Assembly: GCF_026343185.1 (NCBI RefSeq)
Contig: NZ_JAPEMA010000001.1
Location: forward strand, 1,922,001-1,986,000
From: Streptomyces sp. NBC_00091
Lineage (GTDB): Bacteria; Actinomycetota; Actinomycetes; Streptomycetales; Streptomycetaceae
Direction of reading: 5' to 3'
Length of the DNA: 64,000 bases
The stretch's first letter is position 1; each line of letters starts with the position of its first letter. The notes under the pieces were generated by a model, which saw nothing but the letters and a program-made list of their open reading frames with translations, searched no databases and was not told the DNA's origin. A program made the translations under genes and the position numbers. Positions 1-10,011 of the stretch are shown one piece after another.

Positions 1-49
1 CGTTACTCCGTACGGGTGAGCGGCGTACGCGGGGACGCGGCCGGGCGGG

Positions 50-1582
50 CTACAGCGGGAAGAGGGTGCCCGAGGCGAAGCGCAGGACCAGCTGCGGGGC
101 GCCCGAGAGGACCAGGGCGGTCACGGCGGTGAGGGCGATCGCGGCCGCGACGGGCCAGGGGGCCTTCGTGGGGGCGGGTACGTCCTGGGGGGATTCCGGG
201 GTGCGGAACAGGAGCGCGGTCCAGCGCAGGTAGTAGTAGAGGGCGACGACGACGTTGACCGCCATGACCACGGCCAGCCAGCCCAGGCCCGCGTCGACGG
301 CCGACCGGAAGACGGCGACCTTGGCGAAGAGGCCGATGATGCCCGGCGGCAGCCCCGCCAGGCAGAGCAGGAAGAAGGCCATCGAGAGGGCGGCGGCGGG
401 GCGCTGCGCGTACAGGCCGCGGTAGTCGCTGATCCGGTGCAGCGGCTTCGTACGGGCCACCAGGGCGGCCACGGCGAAGGCGCCGAGGTTCACGGCGGCG
501 TACATGAGCGCGTAGGCGACGGTGGTGCCGATCTGGTCGCGGTCGGAGTACGCGGCCGCGGCGATCGGGACCAGCAGGTAGCCGGCCTGGCCCACGGAGG
601 ACCAGGCGAGCAGCCGTACGGCGCTGTTGGCGCGGTCGGCGGACTGGCGCAGGGCGGCGGCGTTGCCGAGCGTCATGGTGAGCGCGGCGAGCACGGCCAG
701 GGCCGGGCCCCAGATGTCGGAGTAGGCGGGGAAGGCGATCACCGTGACGAGGATGAGGCCGGTGAAGCCGACGGCCTTGCCGATCACCGAGAGGTATCCG
801 GCGACGGGCAGCGGGGCGCCCACGTAGGTGTCGGGGACCCAGAAGTGGAAGGGGACGGCGGCGGTCTTGAAGGCGAAGCCGACGAGGGTGAGCGCGACGC
901 CCGCCATGGCGAGGGTGTCGAGCTGTCCGGGTACCTCTTCGAGCCGGCCGGCGACCTGGGTGAGGTGCAGGGAGCCGGTGGCGGCGTAGACGAGGCTGAC
1001 GCCCATCAGGGAGACGGCGGTGGCGGCGACCGAGGAAAGGAAGAACTTGAGGGCGGCCTCGGAGGAGAGCCGGTCGCCGCGGCGCATGCCGACGAGGGCG
1101 AAGGCTGGCAGCGAGGCCACTTCCAGGGCGACGATCAGGGTGGCGAGGTCGCGGGAGGCGGGCAGCAGGGCGGCGCCGGCGGCGGAGGAGAGCAGCAGGA
1201 ACCAGTACTCGCCGGCCGGTGTGCGCGCGTCGCGGACGACGGTGACCGACATCAGGGCGGTGACCAGGGCTCCGGCCAGCACCAGGAACTGCACGACGAG
1301 CGTGAAGTGGTCGGCGGTGTAGCTGCACGCGGCGGGGTCGGTGGTGAGGCAGAAGGTGGTGCGGTCGCCGGCGCGCAGCGGCAGCAGGGTGGCGGTCGCG
1401 GCGGCCAGGCCGGCCACCGAGATCCATCCGAGGAGCGGCTTGCGGCCCTCCGGTACGAAGAGGTCGGCGACCAGGACGAACAGGGCGACGGCGGCGGTGA
1501 TGACCACGGGCGCGATCGCGAGCCAGTCGACGGACTGGACGAGGCTGGGGGTGTCGGCGGCGAGGACCGTCATGGCCGTCAT
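50..1582 (-). CDS. nuoN2: NADH-quinone oxidoreductase subunit N, second copy (NuoN2)
   Basis: Antiporter-like membrane subunit of the proton-pumping arm of complex I, 510 aa, about 14 membrane helices. It keeps the key charged residues of the family: a Glu in the helix reading IVALEVASLPAF, and a Lys in FKTAAVPFHFWVPDTY, the discontinuous-helix motif. The ATG chosen (MTAMTVLAAD) overlaps the nuoM2 stop by 4 nt (ATGA), which indicates translational coupling; a second in-frame ATG lies three codons on. It is the last gene of the partial nuo operon and has no gene after it within the 49 nt left in the window. It is distinct from NuoN of the full operon at 31743-33389, so it is a separate lineage rather than a recent duplicate. 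Confidence 0.93.
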   Translation of the reverse strand: MTAMTVLAADTPSLVQSVDWLAIAPVVITAAVALFVLVADLFVPEGRKPLLGWISVAGLAAATATLLPLRAGDRTTFCLTTDPAACSYTADHFTLVVQFLVLAGALVTALMSVTVVRDARTPAGEYWFLLLSSAAGAALLPASRDLATLIVALEVASLPAFALVGMRRGDRLSSEAALKFFLSSVAATAVSLMGVSLVYAATGSLHLTQVAGRLEEVPGQLDTLAMAGVALTLVGFAFKTAAVPFHFWVPDTYVGAPLPVAGYLSVIGKAVGFTGLILVTVIAFPAYSDIWGPALAVLAALTMTLGNAAALRQSADRANSAVRLLAWSSVGQAGYLLVPIAAAAYSDRDQIGTTVAYALMYAAVNLGAFAVAALVARTKPLHRISDYRGLYAQRPAAALSMAFFLLCLAGLPPGIIGLFAKVAVFRSAVDAGLGWLAVVMAVNVVVALYYYLRWTALLFRTPESPQDVPAPTKAPWPVAAAIALTAVTALVLSGAPQLVLRFASGTLFPL

Positions 1583-3156
1583 GCGTTGCCTCCTGCGAGG
1601 AGCTTCTGTACGGCCGGGTCGGTGAGGCCGAGGAGGACCGCGGGCCACAGGCCGGCGAGGACGGTGAGGGCGACGAGGGGGGTCCAGGCGGCGAACTCGT
1701 AGCGCTGGACGTCCGCGAGGGTGATCTCGGGGCCTGCCTTCGGGTCGCCCATGCAGACGCGCCGTACGACGATCAGCAGGTAGGCGGCGGTGAGCAGGGT
1801 GCCGAACGCGCCGACGGCCATGTAGGTGAGGAAGGCCGGGCGGGAGAGGCCCTCGGCCGGGTCGAACGCGCCGAACAGGGCCAGCATCTCGCCCCAGAAG
1901 CCGGCCAGGCCGGGCAGGCCGAGGGAGGCGACGGCGGCGAAGGCGAGGAGCGCGCCGAGGCGGGGGGCGCGGCCGTAGAGGGCGGCGCCGGTGGCTCCGG
2001 CGAGGGTGTCGAGGTCGCTGCTGCCGTAGCGGTCCTTGAGGGCGCCGACCAGGAAGAAGAGGAGGCCGGTGATCAGGCCGTGGGCGATGTTGGCGAAGAG
2101 CGCGCCGTTGACCCCGGTGGGGGTCATGGTCGCGATGCCGAGGAGGACGAAGCCCATGTGTCCGACGGAGGAGTACGCGATGAGGCGCTTGAGGTCGCCC
2201 TTGCCGCCCTTGCGGGTCAGCGCGAGGCAGGCGAGGGATCCGTAGACGATGCCGACGGCGGCGAAGGCGCCGAGGTAGGGCGCGAAGGTGTGCATTCCGT
2301 CGGGGGTGACGGGCAGCAGGATGCGGACGAAGCCGTAGGTGCCCATCTTCAGCATGACGCCCGCGAGCAGCACGGATCCGACGGTGGGGGCGGCGGTGTG
2401 GGCGTCGGGCAGCCAGGTGTGCAGCGGCCACATGGGGGTCTTCACGGCGAGGCCGGTGCCGATGGCGAGGACGGCCAGGAGCTGGGTGGTGTGGGTCAGT
2501 CCGCGGCCGTTGTCAGAGGCGAGTGCCACCATGTCGAAAGTGCCGCTGTTCAGTCCGATCAGCAGCAGCCCGAGCAGCATGACCACGGAGCCGAGGAGGG
2601 TGTAGAGGATGAACTTCCAGGCGGCGGCCTGCCGCTGAGCACCGCCCCAGCGGGCGATGAGGAAGTACATCGGGATGAGGACCATCTCGAAGGCGAGGAA
2701 GAAGAGCAGCAGGTCGAGGACGGCGAAGGTCGCGAGGGTGCCGGACTCGAGTACGAGGAGCAGTGCGACGAAGGCCTTCGGGGAGGGCCCTTCGGGGAGC
2801 TTGTAGTAGCTGTACACCGCGCAGAGGAAGAACAGCAGCGCGGTCATCAGGAGGAGGGGGAGCGAGATGCCGTCGATGCCGAGGTGGATCCGGATGTTCA
2901 GCGCCTGGATCCAGCTGATGTCCGTCGTCGCCTGGAAGCGGGACGGGGCGTCGTGGTCGAAGCCCAGGGTGAGGGCGACGGCCGCGGCGAGGATGACTCC
3001 GGTGACGGTGACTCCGTGGCGGAGCACGGCCTGTTCGGGGCTCTTGCCCTTGAGCCCGGGCGGGGCCGGCAGGAGGGCCGCGACGGCGCCGAGGAGCGGT
3101 GCGGCCACGACGAACGCCAGAAGGAACTGCATCACGGACGGGCTGATATCGATCAC
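1579..3156 (-). CDS. nuoM2: NADH-quinone oxidoreductase subunit M, second copy (NuoM2)
   Basis: Antiporter-like subunit of the complex I membrane arm, about 525 aa. It has the canonical NuoM motifs: Glu in FLAFEMVLIPMYFLI and Lys in [17 protein letters not shown], followed by the usual APTVGSVLLAGVMLKMGTYG segment with its second Lys. The start chosen is GTG at 3156 (VIDISPSVMQFLL) because a GAGAG motif lies 6 nt upstream; the internal ATG at 3132 is possible and would shorten it by 8 residues. It follows nuoL2 after 14 nt and overlaps nuoN2. Its motif is closer to the general bacterial consensus than that of NuoM in the full operon, which reads differently after the WLP motif. Confidence 0.92.
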   Translation of the reverse strand: MIDISPSVMQFLLAFVVAAPLLGAVAALLPAPPGLKGKSPEQAVLRHGVTVTGVILAAAVALTLGFDHDAPSRFQATTDISWIQALNIRIHLGIDGISLPLLLMTALLFFLCAVYSYYKLPEGPSPKAFVALLLVLESGTLATFAVLDLLLFFLAFEMVLIPMYFLIARWGGAQRQAAAWKFILYTLLGSVVMLLGLLLIGLNSGTFDMVALASDNGRGLTHTTQLLAVLAIGTGLAVKTPMWPLHTWLPDAHTAAPTVGSVLLAGVMLKMGTYGFVRILLPVTPDGMHTFAPYLGAFAAVGIVYGSLACLALTRKGGKGDLKRLIAYSSVGHMGFVLLGIATMTPTGVNGALFANIAHGLITGLLFFLVGALKDRYGSSDLDTLAGATGAALYGRAPRLGALLAFAAVASLGLPGLAGFWGEMLALFGAFDPAEGLSRPAFLTYMAVGAFGTLLTAAYLLIVVRRVCMGDPKAGPEITLADVQRYEFAAWTPLVALTVLAGLWPAVLLGLTDPAVQKLLAGGNA

Positions 3157-3170
3157 GGCTGACTCTCGGC

Positions 3171-5174
3171 TCACGATCCGGCGTTGACGTTGGCGAGGAC
3201 GGCGGTGGCGATCGCCAGGACCACGGCGCCGGCGAGCAGGGCGCTCAGGTAGCTCTGCACGTTGCCGGTCTGGGCCCGGCGTACGAGGCTGCCGAGCAGC
3301 CGGGTGCCGGTGCCCGCGCCGAGGACGTACGTGTCCACGACCTCGCGGTCGAGGAAGCGGACCAGGCCGGCGGCCGCCCGGGTGGGGCGGACGAAGAGCC
3401 GGTCGTAGACGGCGTCGAGGTGGAAGCCGTCGGCGGCGTGGCGGTGCAGCGGGCCGAGGAGGGCGCGGCCGGGGTCGGCGGCGGGGCCGGCCGGGACGGT
3501 GGGGTGGTCGTGGGTCACCTCGGCCACCTCGGGGCTCTCGGCGGCGGATTCGGCGGCGAGGGTGGACGCGCCGACGGCGGCCCCGTTGCGGATTCCGGCG
3601 GCGGCCCTGGCCGTGGCGCGCTGCCAGAGGGCGTAGGTGAGCATCACGCCGATGAGCGCGGCGCCCGTGCCGAGGACGGAGGTGGTCACGGTCGGGGTGA
3701 GTTCCTTGCCGTCGAACCAGTCGGCGAGGGGGGCGGCGGCGAGGCCGAGGGCGATCGAGGGAACCGCCAGCAGCCACAGCACGCCGGTCATGGCGACGGG
3801 TTCCTTGCCGTGGTCGGGGGCTGCGGCGCCCCGGCCGCGGAAGGCCATCAGCCACAGCCGGGTGGCGTAGGCGGCGGTGAGCAGGGCGGTCAGTACGCCG
3901 GCGACCAGCACGATCCAGCCGGCCGCGCCGGGCGCGAGGTCGGAGTGTCCGCCGGCGGTGTGTTCGGCGGCGACGAGGACGGCTTCCTTGGAGAAGAAGC
4001 CGGCGAAGGGCGGGATGGCGGCGAGCGCGAGCAGCGCGATCGTCATCGTCCAGAAGGCGTCGGGGATGCGCTTGGCCAGGCCGTCCATACGGGACATGGC
4101 GGCCAGGGAGTTCGTTCCGGCGGCGTGGATGATGACGCCCGCGCCGAGGAAGAGGAGTGCCTTGAAGGCGCCGTGGGACAGGAGGTGGAAGACGGCGGCG
4201 CCGCGGTCGCCGACGGCCAGGGCCCCGGTCATGTAGCCGAGCTGGCCGACCGTGGAGTAGGCGAGTACGCGCTTGATGTCGTCCTGGGCCAGGGCGGCGA
4301 GGGCCGAGCCGACCATCGTGACGGCCGCCATGACGGCCATGACCACCAGTGCGGCCTGCGAGGCCGTGAACACCGGAAGGAGGCGGGCGATGAAGTAGAC
4401 ACCGGCGGCGACCATCGTCGCGGCGTGGATCAGCGCGGAGACCGGGGTGGGGCCGGCCATGGCGTCGGGGAGCCAGGTGTGCAGCGGGAACTGCGCGGAC
4501 TTGCCGGCGACGCCGGCGAGCAGGAGCAGCGCGATCAGCGTCGGGTGGTCGAGTCCGCCCGTCTCGACGGTGCCCAGGATCTTGGTGATCCGGAAGGACT
4601 CGGCGTCGGCGGCGAGCGCGAACAGGCCGATGAGGAAGGGGACGTCGCCGAGCTTGGTGACGAGGAAGGCCTTGAGGGAGGCGGAGCGGGCCGCCTCGGT
4701 CTCCCAGTAGTGGCCGACGAGGAAGTACGAGCAGATGCCCATGATCTCCCAGCCGACCAGCAGCACCATCAGGTCGCCGGAGTAGACGACGAGCAGCATG
4801 GCGGAGGTGAAGAGTGAGACCAGAGCAGCGTACGAGGGGTAGCGCGGGTCCTCGCGGAGGTACGCCGTCGAGTAGAGCTGTACGCAGGTGGCGACGACTC
4901 CGACGAGGGCGGCGACCAGCACGGCGAAGCCGTCCAGGTGGAGCGAGAGCTCGATCGGCACCGAGCCGGTCGGGGTCAGCTCGGTCGCGGTGTCGATGGC
5001 CGGGCCGCCTCCGTGGCGCACGGCGACGAGCACGGCCAGGACCGCGGCGGCCAGCGCCGGCAGGACGGCGAGCGGCCTGACGAAGCCGGGGGCGACGCGG
5101 CCGAGGAGCAGGCCTGCGACCGCGCCGAGGAAGGGGAGGAGGGGGACGAGGACCGCGAGGGTCGTGGTGCTCAC
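3171..5174 (-). CDS. nuoL2: NADH-quinone oxidoreductase subunit L, second copy (NuoL2)
   Basis: Largest antiporter-like pump subunit, 667 aa, with a long C-terminal part expected to hold the lateral helix and final anchor helix. Family motifs present: [16 protein letters not shown] (essential Glu), [17 protein letters not shown] (Lys), [15 protein letters not shown], and [10 protein letters not shown] (Lys near the exit). GTG start at 5174 overlaps the nuoK2 stop by 4 nt. A soluble insertion near the C-terminus (around residues 500-560) is rich in Ala and Glu and contains a THDHP stretch. All residues normally needed for proton transfer are visible, so it looks functional. Confidence 0.93.
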   Translation of the reverse strand: MSTTTLAVLVPLLPFLGAVAGLLLGRVAPGFVRPLAVLPALAAAVLAVLVAVRHGGGPAIDTATELTPTGSVPIELSLHLDGFAVLVAALVGVVATCVQLYSTAYLREDPRYPSYAALVSLFTSAMLLVVYSGDLMVLLVGWEIMGICSYFLVGHYWETEAARSASLKAFLVTKLGDVPFLIGLFALAADAESFRITKILGTVETGGLDHPTLIALLLLAGVAGKSAQFPLHTWLPDAMAGPTPVSALIHAATMVAAGVYFIARLLPVFTASQAALVVMAVMAAVTMVGSALAALAQDDIKRVLAYSTVGQLGYMTGALAVGDRGAAVFHLLSHGAFKALLFLGAGVIIHAAGTNSLAAMSRMDGLAKRIPDAFWTMTIALLALAAIPPFAGFFSKEAVLVAAEHTAGGHSDLAPGAAGWIVLVAGVLTALLTAAYATRLWLMAFRGRGAAAPDHGKEPVAMTGVLWLLAVPSIALGLAAAPLADWFDGKELTPTVTTSVLGTGAALIGVMLTYALWQRATARAAAGIRNGAAVGASTLAAESAAESPEVAEVTHDHPTVPAGPAADPGRALLGPLHRHAADGFHLDAVYDRLFVRPTRAAAGLVRFLDREVVDTYVLGAGTGTRLLGSLVRRAQTGNVQSYLSALLAGAVVLAIATAVLANVNAGS

Positions 5175-5530
5175 GCGGCGACCTCCGGCCGGGCAGTGAT
5201 GTCGTCGGGCTGGCCGGGCTCGTGGCCCTCGGCGGTGTCGCGCAGCTTGTCGACGTCCGAGGTGCCCCGGTTGCGGTACACCATCAGCACGATGGCGAGG
5301 CCGATGCCGATCTCGGCGGCGGCGATGGCGATCGTGAAGAGGGTGAGGGCCTGGCCGGCGTGCAGGGTGTCGCGCAGCCAGACGTCGAAGGCCACCAGGT
5401 TGAGGTTGACGGCGTTGAGCATCAGCTCGACGGACATCAGGACCAGGATGGCGTTGCGGCGGGCGAGCACTCCGTAGAGGCCGGTGGCGAAGATCAGGGC
5501 CGCGAGTACGGCGGGGTAGACGAGGTGCAT
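5171..5530 (-). CDS. nuoK2: NADH-quinone oxidoreductase subunit K, second copy (NuoK2)
   Basis: Small three-helix membrane subunit (Mrp C-like), 119 aa, linking NuoJ and the antiporters. The Glu-bearing helix reads [20 protein letters not shown] and a second Glu follows in [15 protein letters not shown]; both are the conserved proton-path carboxylates. The ATG start overlaps the nuoJ2 stop by 1 nt. The C-terminal tail after the third helix ([20 protein letters not shown]...) is about 20 residues longer than that of NuoK in the full operon. Confidence 0.93.
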   Translation of the reverse strand: MHLVYPAVLAALIFATGLYGVLARRNAILVLMSVELMLNAVNLNLVAFDVWLRDTLHAGQALTLFTIAIAAAEIGIGLAIVLMVYRNRGTSDVDKLRDTAEGHEPGQPDDITARPEVAA

Positions 5531-6171
5531 CAGCGCTGTCCCTCCTGGCGGCCCGCGCGGGCGGCGGCGTCGGCGGCCTCCTCGGCGGGGGTGTTCCGGC
5601 GGGAGAGCACGATGGCACCGATCAGGGCTGCGAGGAGGAGGACGGAGAGCGCCTCGAAGGGCAGCACCCAGTGCTGGAAGAGGATCTCGCCGGAGACCTT
5701 GGTGGAGCCCTGGGCGGGGCCGTCGAGGTCGATCCAGGTGGTGCGGAAGGCGTCGGCGACCACCCAGACGAGGGAGGTGCCCGCGGCTGCGGCGACGCCG
5801 AGCGCGACCCAGCGGTTGCCCGAGTCGGCGTCCGGTGAGCGGCCGATGGGGGCCTTGGTGAGCATCAGCCCGAAGAGGAGGAGGACGACCACGGAGCCGA
5901 GGTAGATCAGTACCTGGACCCAGGCGATGAACTCGGCGGTCAGCAGCAGGTACTCGATGGCGATCCCGCCGAGCGCGACGACCAGCCAGAGGGCGGCGTG
6001 CACGAGCTGCTTGGTGGTGACCGTGATGACGGCCGCGCCGAGGGTGGCGAGGCCGACGAGGAGGAAGGCGATCTCGACGCCGGTCGGCGAGAGGAAGCCG
6101 GGGCCGGGCGCCGGGGCGCCGGGGGCGCCGACGGCCGTGGCCGCGGCGGCTGCGAGGTGGGCGGGGTACAT
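5530..6171 (-). CDS. nuoJ2: NADH-quinone oxidoreductase subunit J, second copy (NuoJ2)
   Basis: Five-helix membrane subunit of complex I, 213 aa. The conserved helix with the flexible glycines is visible as [23 protein letters not shown]. The N-terminus carries an Ala/Pro/Gly-rich extension before the first helix. ATG at 6171 shares its first base with the nuoI2 stop. It is shorter than NuoJ of the full operon (270 aa), which has a long hydrophilic C-terminal tail that this copy lacks. Confidence 0.9.
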   Translation of the reverse strand: MYPAHLAAAAATAVGAPGAPAPGPGFLSPTGVEIAFLLVGLATLGAAVITVTTKQLVHAALWLVVALGGIAIEYLLLTAEFIAWVQVLIYLGSVVVLLLFGLMLTKAPIGRSPDADSGNRWVALGVAAAAGTSLVWVVADAFRTTWIDLDGPAQGSTKVSGEILFQHWVLPFEALSVLLLAALIGAIVLSRRNTPAEEAADAAARAGRQEGQR

Positions 6172-6779
6172 CAGGCGGTGCCTCCCGCCGGGGTGTCGGG
6201 GGTGCTGTCGGCGGGCGGTGCCGTTTCGGCCTGGGCCGCGGCGGCCGCGGCCGCGGCGGCGGCTTCGGCCTTCTCCACGGCCTTGCGGGCGGCCGCGATC
6301 TCCTTGGGTTCCTCGGCTGCGGGGTCCAGGGCGGGCGGTGCCGGCACGGTCCACATCCACTCGCGCAGCTTGTCGCGCTCGTGGGTGAGCTCGTGGATGT
6401 CGGTCTCCGCGTACTCGAACTCCGGCGACCAGAAGAGGGCGTCGAAGGGACACACCTCGATGCAGATGCCGCAGTACATGCAGAGGGAGAAGTCGATGGC
6501 GAAGCGGTCGAGGACGTTGCGGCTGCGCTCGCGCCCGCCGGGGGTGGTGGCCGGCACCGTCTCCTTGTGGGAGTCGATGTAGATGCACCAGTCGGGGCAC
6601 TCGCGGGCGCACAGCATGCAGACCGTGCAGTTCTCCTCGAACAGGCCGATGACCCCGCGGCTGCGGGGCGGGAGCTCGGGCTGTACCTCGGGGTACTGGG
6701 CGGTGTGCGCGCGCTTGGTCATCGTGCGCAGGGTGACGGCCAGGCCTTTGGCGAGGCCGGATCCGGGGATCGGGGGCAT
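6171..6779 (-). CDS. nuoI2: NADH-quinone oxidoreductase subunit I, second copy (NuoI2), 2x[4Fe-4S]
   Basis: Peripheral-arm Fe-S subunit, 202 aa, carrying two ferredoxin-type [4Fe-4S] clusters (N6a, N6b) that pass electrons to N2 in NuoB. Both full CxxCxxCxxxCP sets are present: C51, C54, C57, C61 and C100, C103, C106, C110. The C-terminal 50 residues are an Ala/Glu/Lys-rich tail with a run of ten or more alanines (encoded around 6235-6265), absent from the copy in the full operon. Since this operon has no NuoE, F or G, these clusters would be the entry-side carriers for whatever donor docks here. Confidence 0.93.
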   Translation of the reverse strand: MPPIPGSGLAKGLAVTLRTMTKRAHTAQYPEVQPELPPRSRGVIGLFEENCTVCMLCARECPDWCIYIDSHKETVPATTPGGRERSRNVLDRFAIDFSLCMYCGICIEVCPFDALFWSPEFEYAETDIHELTHERDKLREWMWTVPAPPALDPAAEEPKEIAAARKAVEKAEAAAAAAAAAAQAETAPPADSTPDTPAGGTA

Positions 6780-7747
6780 TACTGGATCGCCACCTTCACG
6801 ATGCCGGTGAGCGCGATCTGGGCGAGCGCGAGGGGGATGAGTACGGTCCAGGCGAGCTTCTGGAGCTGGTCCTCGCGCAGCCGCGGGTAGCTCACGCGCA
6901 GCCAGATGACGACGAAGGCGAGGACGGCGACCTTGAGGAGGGTCCAGACCCAGCCGAGGTCCTCACCGCCGAAGGGGCCGTGCCAGCCGCCGAGGAAGAG
7001 GACGGTGGTGAGGGCGCACAGGACGACGATGCCGGCGTACTCGGCGAGCAGGAACAGCGCGAAGCGCAGGCCGGTGTACTCCGTGTACGCGCCGAAGATG
7101 ATCTCGGAGTCGGCGACGGGCATGTCGAAGGGGGGCCGCTGGAGTTCGGCGAGGCCGGCGGTGAAGAAGACGAGCCCGCCGATGATCTGCCAGGGCAGCC
7201 ACCACCACTCGAAGGCGCCGACGATGCCGGACAGGGACACCGTCCCGGCGGCCATGGCGACGGAGGCGGCGGCGAGCAGCATCGGCAGCTCGTAGGCGAG
7301 CAGCTGGGCGGCGGTGCGCAGGCCGCCGAGCATGGAGAACTTGTTGGCGGAGGCCCAGCCGCCCATGAGGCTGCCGAGCACTCCGAGGCCCATGACGGCG
7401 AGCGCGTAGAAGAGGCCGGCGTCGATGACCTGGCCGACCGCGCCGTTGCCCGGGCCGATGGGGATCACGATCAGGACGAGGAGGTACGGCAGCAGCGCGA
7501 CGGCGGGGGCGATCTGGAAGATCCGCCGGTCGGCGTTGGCCGGGACGATGTCCTCCTTCTGCGCGAACTTCACGCCGTCGGCGACGAGCTGGGCCCAGCC
7601 GTGGAAGCCGCCGGCGTACATGGGGCCGAGGCGGCCCTGCATGTGCGCCATCACCTTGTGCTCGGTCTGCCCGATGACGAGCGGGAGCACGAGGAAGACG
7701 GCGAAGACGACGATCAGTCGCAGGGCGACGTCGAGGACGTCGTTCAC
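6779..7747 (-). CDS. nuoH2: NADH-quinone oxidoreductase subunit H, second copy (NuoH2)
   Basis: Membrane subunit that lines the quinone cavity and anchors the peripheral arm, 322 aa and shorter than NuoH of the full operon (461 aa), which has a hydrophilic C-terminal extension. The loops that face the quinone site are unusual: where the full-operon copy has [11 protein letters not shown] this one reads [13 protein letters not shown], and where that copy has [19 protein letters not shown] this one reads [19 protein letters not shown]. The second variant resembles versions in ferredoxin-dependent and hydrogenase-linked relatives (known for the family; not tested here). Overlaps nuoC2 by 4 nt and abuts nuoI2. 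Confidence 0.9.
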   Translation of the reverse strand: MNDVLDVALRLIVVFAVFLVLPLVIGQTEHKVMAHMQGRLGPMYAGGFHGWAQLVADGVKFAQKEDIVPANADRRIFQIAPAVALLPYLLVLIVIPIGPGNGAVGQVIDAGLFYALAVMGLGVLGSLMGGWASANKFSMLGGLRTAAQLLAYELPMLLAAASVAMAAGTVSLSGIVGAFEWWWLPWQIIGGLVFFTAGLAELQRPPFDMPVADSEIIFGAYTEYTGLRFALFLLAEYAGIVVLCALTTVLFLGGWHGPFGGEDLGWVWTLLKVAVLAFVVIWLRVSYPRLREDQLQKLAWTVLIPLALAQIALTGIVKVAIQ

Positions 7748-8838
7748 GCGTCGCCTCCGGTGGTGTCGGTTTCGGGCTTGGGCTTGGGGTCGGGCTCCGG
7801 GTCGGGCTCCGGCTCCGGCGGGGTGGCGGCCGGGGGCTCCTCGAAGGCGGGCTTCGGGTCGTGCCAGGGCGCGTCAGACCGTTTCGCCTCCGCGGCGGCG
7901 GCCGGGGCCGGGGCGTCGGGCGCCGGGGTGGCCTGGCTCGCCGAGCCGTCGGCCACCGAGCGGGTACGCCGCGGCGGGCGGGCGGCGTCCGGGGCGCCGG
8001 TGGGTGCGTCGGCCGGGGCGGCAGCCTGCGGGGTCTCCGCCGCCTGGCTCGCGGAGCCGTCGGCCACCGAGCGGGTGCGGCGCGGCGGGCGGGCGGTGGG
8101 GGCTTCGGCCGGGGGTGCGGGCTCGCCGGCCGGGGCCTGGGTGGCCGAGCCCTCCGCCACCGAGCGGGTGCGGCGCACCGGGGCGCCCTCGCGCGGGGTG
8201 CGCGCCGGGCCGGCGCCGGCCGCGCGCGGGGTGCGGGCCGGGCGGGCGGGGGCCGGGGGGAGCTGGCCCTTCAGGGGGCCCCAGTCGTTCGGGTCGGGCA
8301 CCCCGGGCGGGAGCATCTGGCGGCGCTTGGGCGCGTCCGGGTCGTGGGCCTCGCCCGGCTCCTTGGCTCCGGGCCACGCCTTGGCCACGCGCGCCGCCAG
8401 GACGAAGTCCTTGCGCAGCGGGTTCCCCTCGAAGTTCTCGGGAAGCAGCAGGTGGACGAGGTGCGGGTGGTCCGTGAAGGTGACCCCGAACATCTCGAAG
8501 GTCTCCCGCTCGTGCCAGGCCGCGCCCGCGTACACCGCGACGGCGGAGGGCAGGGAGGGCGCCGCGTGCGGGACGGTCGTCCGCAGCAGGAGGCGGCGTA
8601 CCCGGTGGTTCTCCAGGCAGACCACGTGCGCACAGATCCGCAGGCCCGTGCCGGGCTCGTCGACCGCGCTCAGCCAGTCGAAGTAGGTGCAGCCCAGCTT
8701 GTCGCGGGCGATCTCCAGCGAGGAGATCCAGGAGCCGACGGGGACGTCGACGGTGAGGACCTCGTACGCGGACGAGGCCACGGCCTCGGCGCCGAAGATC
8801 GTCGCGGCCGCCTCGGGGAGGGAGTCGTAGAGGTTCAC
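7744..8838 (-). CDS. nuoC2: NADH-quinone oxidoreductase subunit C, second copy with repeat tail (NuoC2)
   Basis: Peripheral 30-kDa subunit of complex I, 364 aa from a GTG start that overlaps the nuoB2 stop. The conserved domain covers residues 1-190 and has the family signature [18 protein letters not shown] at 108-125 and LRKDF. Residues 195-364 form a Pro/Ala-rich, disordered-looking tail that contains three copies of a 13-14 residue repeat ([14 protein letters not shown] or close variants, near 222, 253 and 290) and ends in an acidic [14 protein letters not shown] stretch. The tail is absent from NuoC of the full operon. No NuoD partner is encoded in this operon, although C and D normally act as a pair. 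Confidence 0.87.
   Translation of the reverse strand: MNLYDSLPEAAATIFGAEAVASSAYEVLTVDVPVGSWISSLEIARDKLGCTYFDWLSAVDEPGTGLRICAHVVCLENHRVRRLLLRTTVPHAAPSLPSAVAVYAGAAWHERETFEMFGVTFTDHPHLVHLLLPENFEGNPLRKDFVLAARVAKAWPGAKEPGEAHDPDAPKRRQMLPPGVPDPNDWGPLKGQLPPAPARPARTPRAAGAGPARTPREGAPVRRTRSVAEGSATQAPAGEPAPPAEAPTARPPRRTRSVADGSASQAAETPQAAAPADAPTGAPDAARPPRRTRSVADGSASQATPAPDAPAPAAAAEAKRSDAPWHDPKPAFEEPPAATPPEPEPDPEPDPKPKPETDTTGGDA
7930..8175. repeat. Three dispersed near-identical coding repeats in nuoC2
   Basis: Three copies of about 42 nt, centred near 7955, 8065 and 8160, encode the [17 protein letters not shown] units of the NuoC2 tail. They are separated by Pro/Ala-rich spacers of about 20-25 residues. 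Confidence 0.85.
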
Positions 8839-9458
8839 GCGCCGGCCCCCGGGGCGGTCGGCGGCGTGACCAGGCCGCTGGTGAGCTGCGCGACGGAGGG
8901 GGAGGTCGCGTAGCGGTCCGCGAGGGACTCGCGGGCGATCTTCTCCTGGAGCTTGAGGATGCCCTGGAGGAGCGCCTCGGGGCGGGGCGGGCAGCCCGGT
9001 ACGTAGACGTCGACCGGAATGATCTGGTCCACGCCCTTGGTGACGGAGTACGAGTCCCAGTACGGGCCGCCGCAGTTGGAGCAGGCGCCGAAGGAGATGA
9101 CGTACTTCGGCTCGGGCATCTGCTCGTACAGGCGCCTGACGGCCGGGGCCATCTTGTCCGTCACCGTGCCCGAGACGATCATCAGGTCGGCCTGGCGCGG
9201 GCCCGGCGCGAAGGGGATCACACCCAGGCGGATGAAGTCGTGGCGGGCCATCGACGCGGCGATGAACTCGATGGCGCAGCAGGCGAGGCCGAAGTTGAAG
9301 ACCCACAGGCTGTAGCGGCGGCCCCAGTTCAGGACCACCTTCATGGGCTCCGGGGCGAGGCGGGAGAGCACTCCCAGCCTCTTGGGCTCCGGGAGCAGCT
9401 GGGGCTCCGGGGTCACGGCCGGGGTCACGGCCGGTGTCACGGCCGGTGTCACGTCCAT
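8835..9458 (-). CDS. nuoB2: NADH-quinone oxidoreductase subunit B, second copy (NuoB2), cluster N2
   Basis: Subunit that binds cluster N2, the last Fe-S centre before quinone, 207 aa. All four expected ligands are present: the tandem C60-C61 in [11 protein letters not shown]126 in [10 protein letters not shown] and C156 in VPGCPPRPE. The first 19 residues are four copies of the unit TPAV, encoded by a 12-nt direct repeat, and precede the conserved fold. The ATG start lies 10 nt inside nuoA2. The C-terminal tail ([24 protein letters not shown]) is also longer than in the full-operon copy. Confidence 0.93.
   Translation of the reverse strand: MDVTPAVTPAVTPAVTPEPQLLPEPKRLGVLSRLAPEPMKVVLNWGRRYSLWVFNFGLACCAIEFIAASMARHDFIRLGVIPFAPGPRQADLMIVSGTVTDKMAPAVRRLYEQMPEPKYVISFGACSNCGGPYWDSYSVTKGVDQIIPVDVYVPGCPPRPEALLQGILKLQEKIARESLADRYATSPSVAQLTSGLVTPPTAPGAGA
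9412..9456. repeat. 12-nt direct repeat (about 4 units) at the start of nuoB2
   Basis: The unit GGTCACGGCCGG (with small variants) is repeated about four times and encodes the TPAV repeats at the NuoB2 N-terminus. The array begins within the nuoA2/nuoB2 overlap region and can change length in steps of four codons without breaking frame. Confidence 0.85.
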
Positions 9459-9880
9459 TCGAGGACGCCCTTCTTGTACGCGTAGAGCAGGCCGACGGCC
9501 AGGAACCCCAGGAAGATGAACATCTCGACCAGGGTCGTGGCGCCGTAACCGGCGGCGGCGAAGACCGTCGCCCACGGGAAGAGGAAGATCGAGTCGACGG
9601 CGAAGATGACGTAGAGGAAGGCGTAGACGTAGTAGCGGACCTGGGTGTGTGCCCAGCCCTCCCCCACGGGGTCCACGCCGCACTCGTAGGTCAGCAGCTT
9701 CTCGGGGGTCGGGACCACGGGCCGCAGCAGGCGGCCGGCGCCGAAGGCCACGGCGACGAAGAGCACGCCGAGGACCGCGAGCAGGCCGACGACCGAATAG
9801 CTCCGGAAGTAGTCCGCGGCGATCACGGTTGCTGTCGATACCGTTGGGTCGGGCACGTCCGTTCCTCGTTCCTCGGCCAC
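9449..9880 (-). CDS. nuoA2: NADH-quinone oxidoreductase subunit A, second copy (NuoA2)
   Basis: Three-helix membrane subunit, 143 aa, first gene of the partial operon. The family hallmark YECG is present ([15 protein letters not shown]), but the usual FDxExxFLxPWA helix reads [12 protein letters not shown], so the acidic residues are shifted relative to the full-operon copy (FDIEIVFLYPWA). The start at 9880 ([12 protein letters not shown]) gives a hydrophilic leader of about 25 residues; an internal start before the first helix cannot be excluded. The gene is divergent from the first sensor kinase, with 131 nt between the start codons. Confidence 0.9.
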   Translation of the reverse strand: MAEERGTDVPDPTVSTATVIAADYFRSYSVVGLLAVLGVLFVAVAFGAGRLLRPVVPTPEKLLTYECGVDPVGEGWAHTQVRYYVYAFLYVIFAVDSIFLFPWATVFAAAGYGATTLVEMFIFLGFLAVGLLYAYKKGVLEWT

Positions 9881-10011
9881 CGTCGACGATCAGGTTGATC
9901 TGGTACGGCAGGGAGTCTAGGGCCTGGGCTGCGCGGGGTGGGGTTACCCCCCGTTCACTGGCGCCTGGCTGCCCCATGGCGTCGGCGGGGCGGAATTGGC
10001 AGGCTGGCCGC

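Noticed and set aside
2080..4817. Long open frames opposite the nuo2 genes
   Set aside because: They are shadows of high-GC third positions, Gly/Arg/Glu-rich, and lack domains or ribosome sites.
9881..10011. Rex-type operator upstream of nuoA2
   Set aside because: No TGTGA-N6-TCACA or close variant in this gap.
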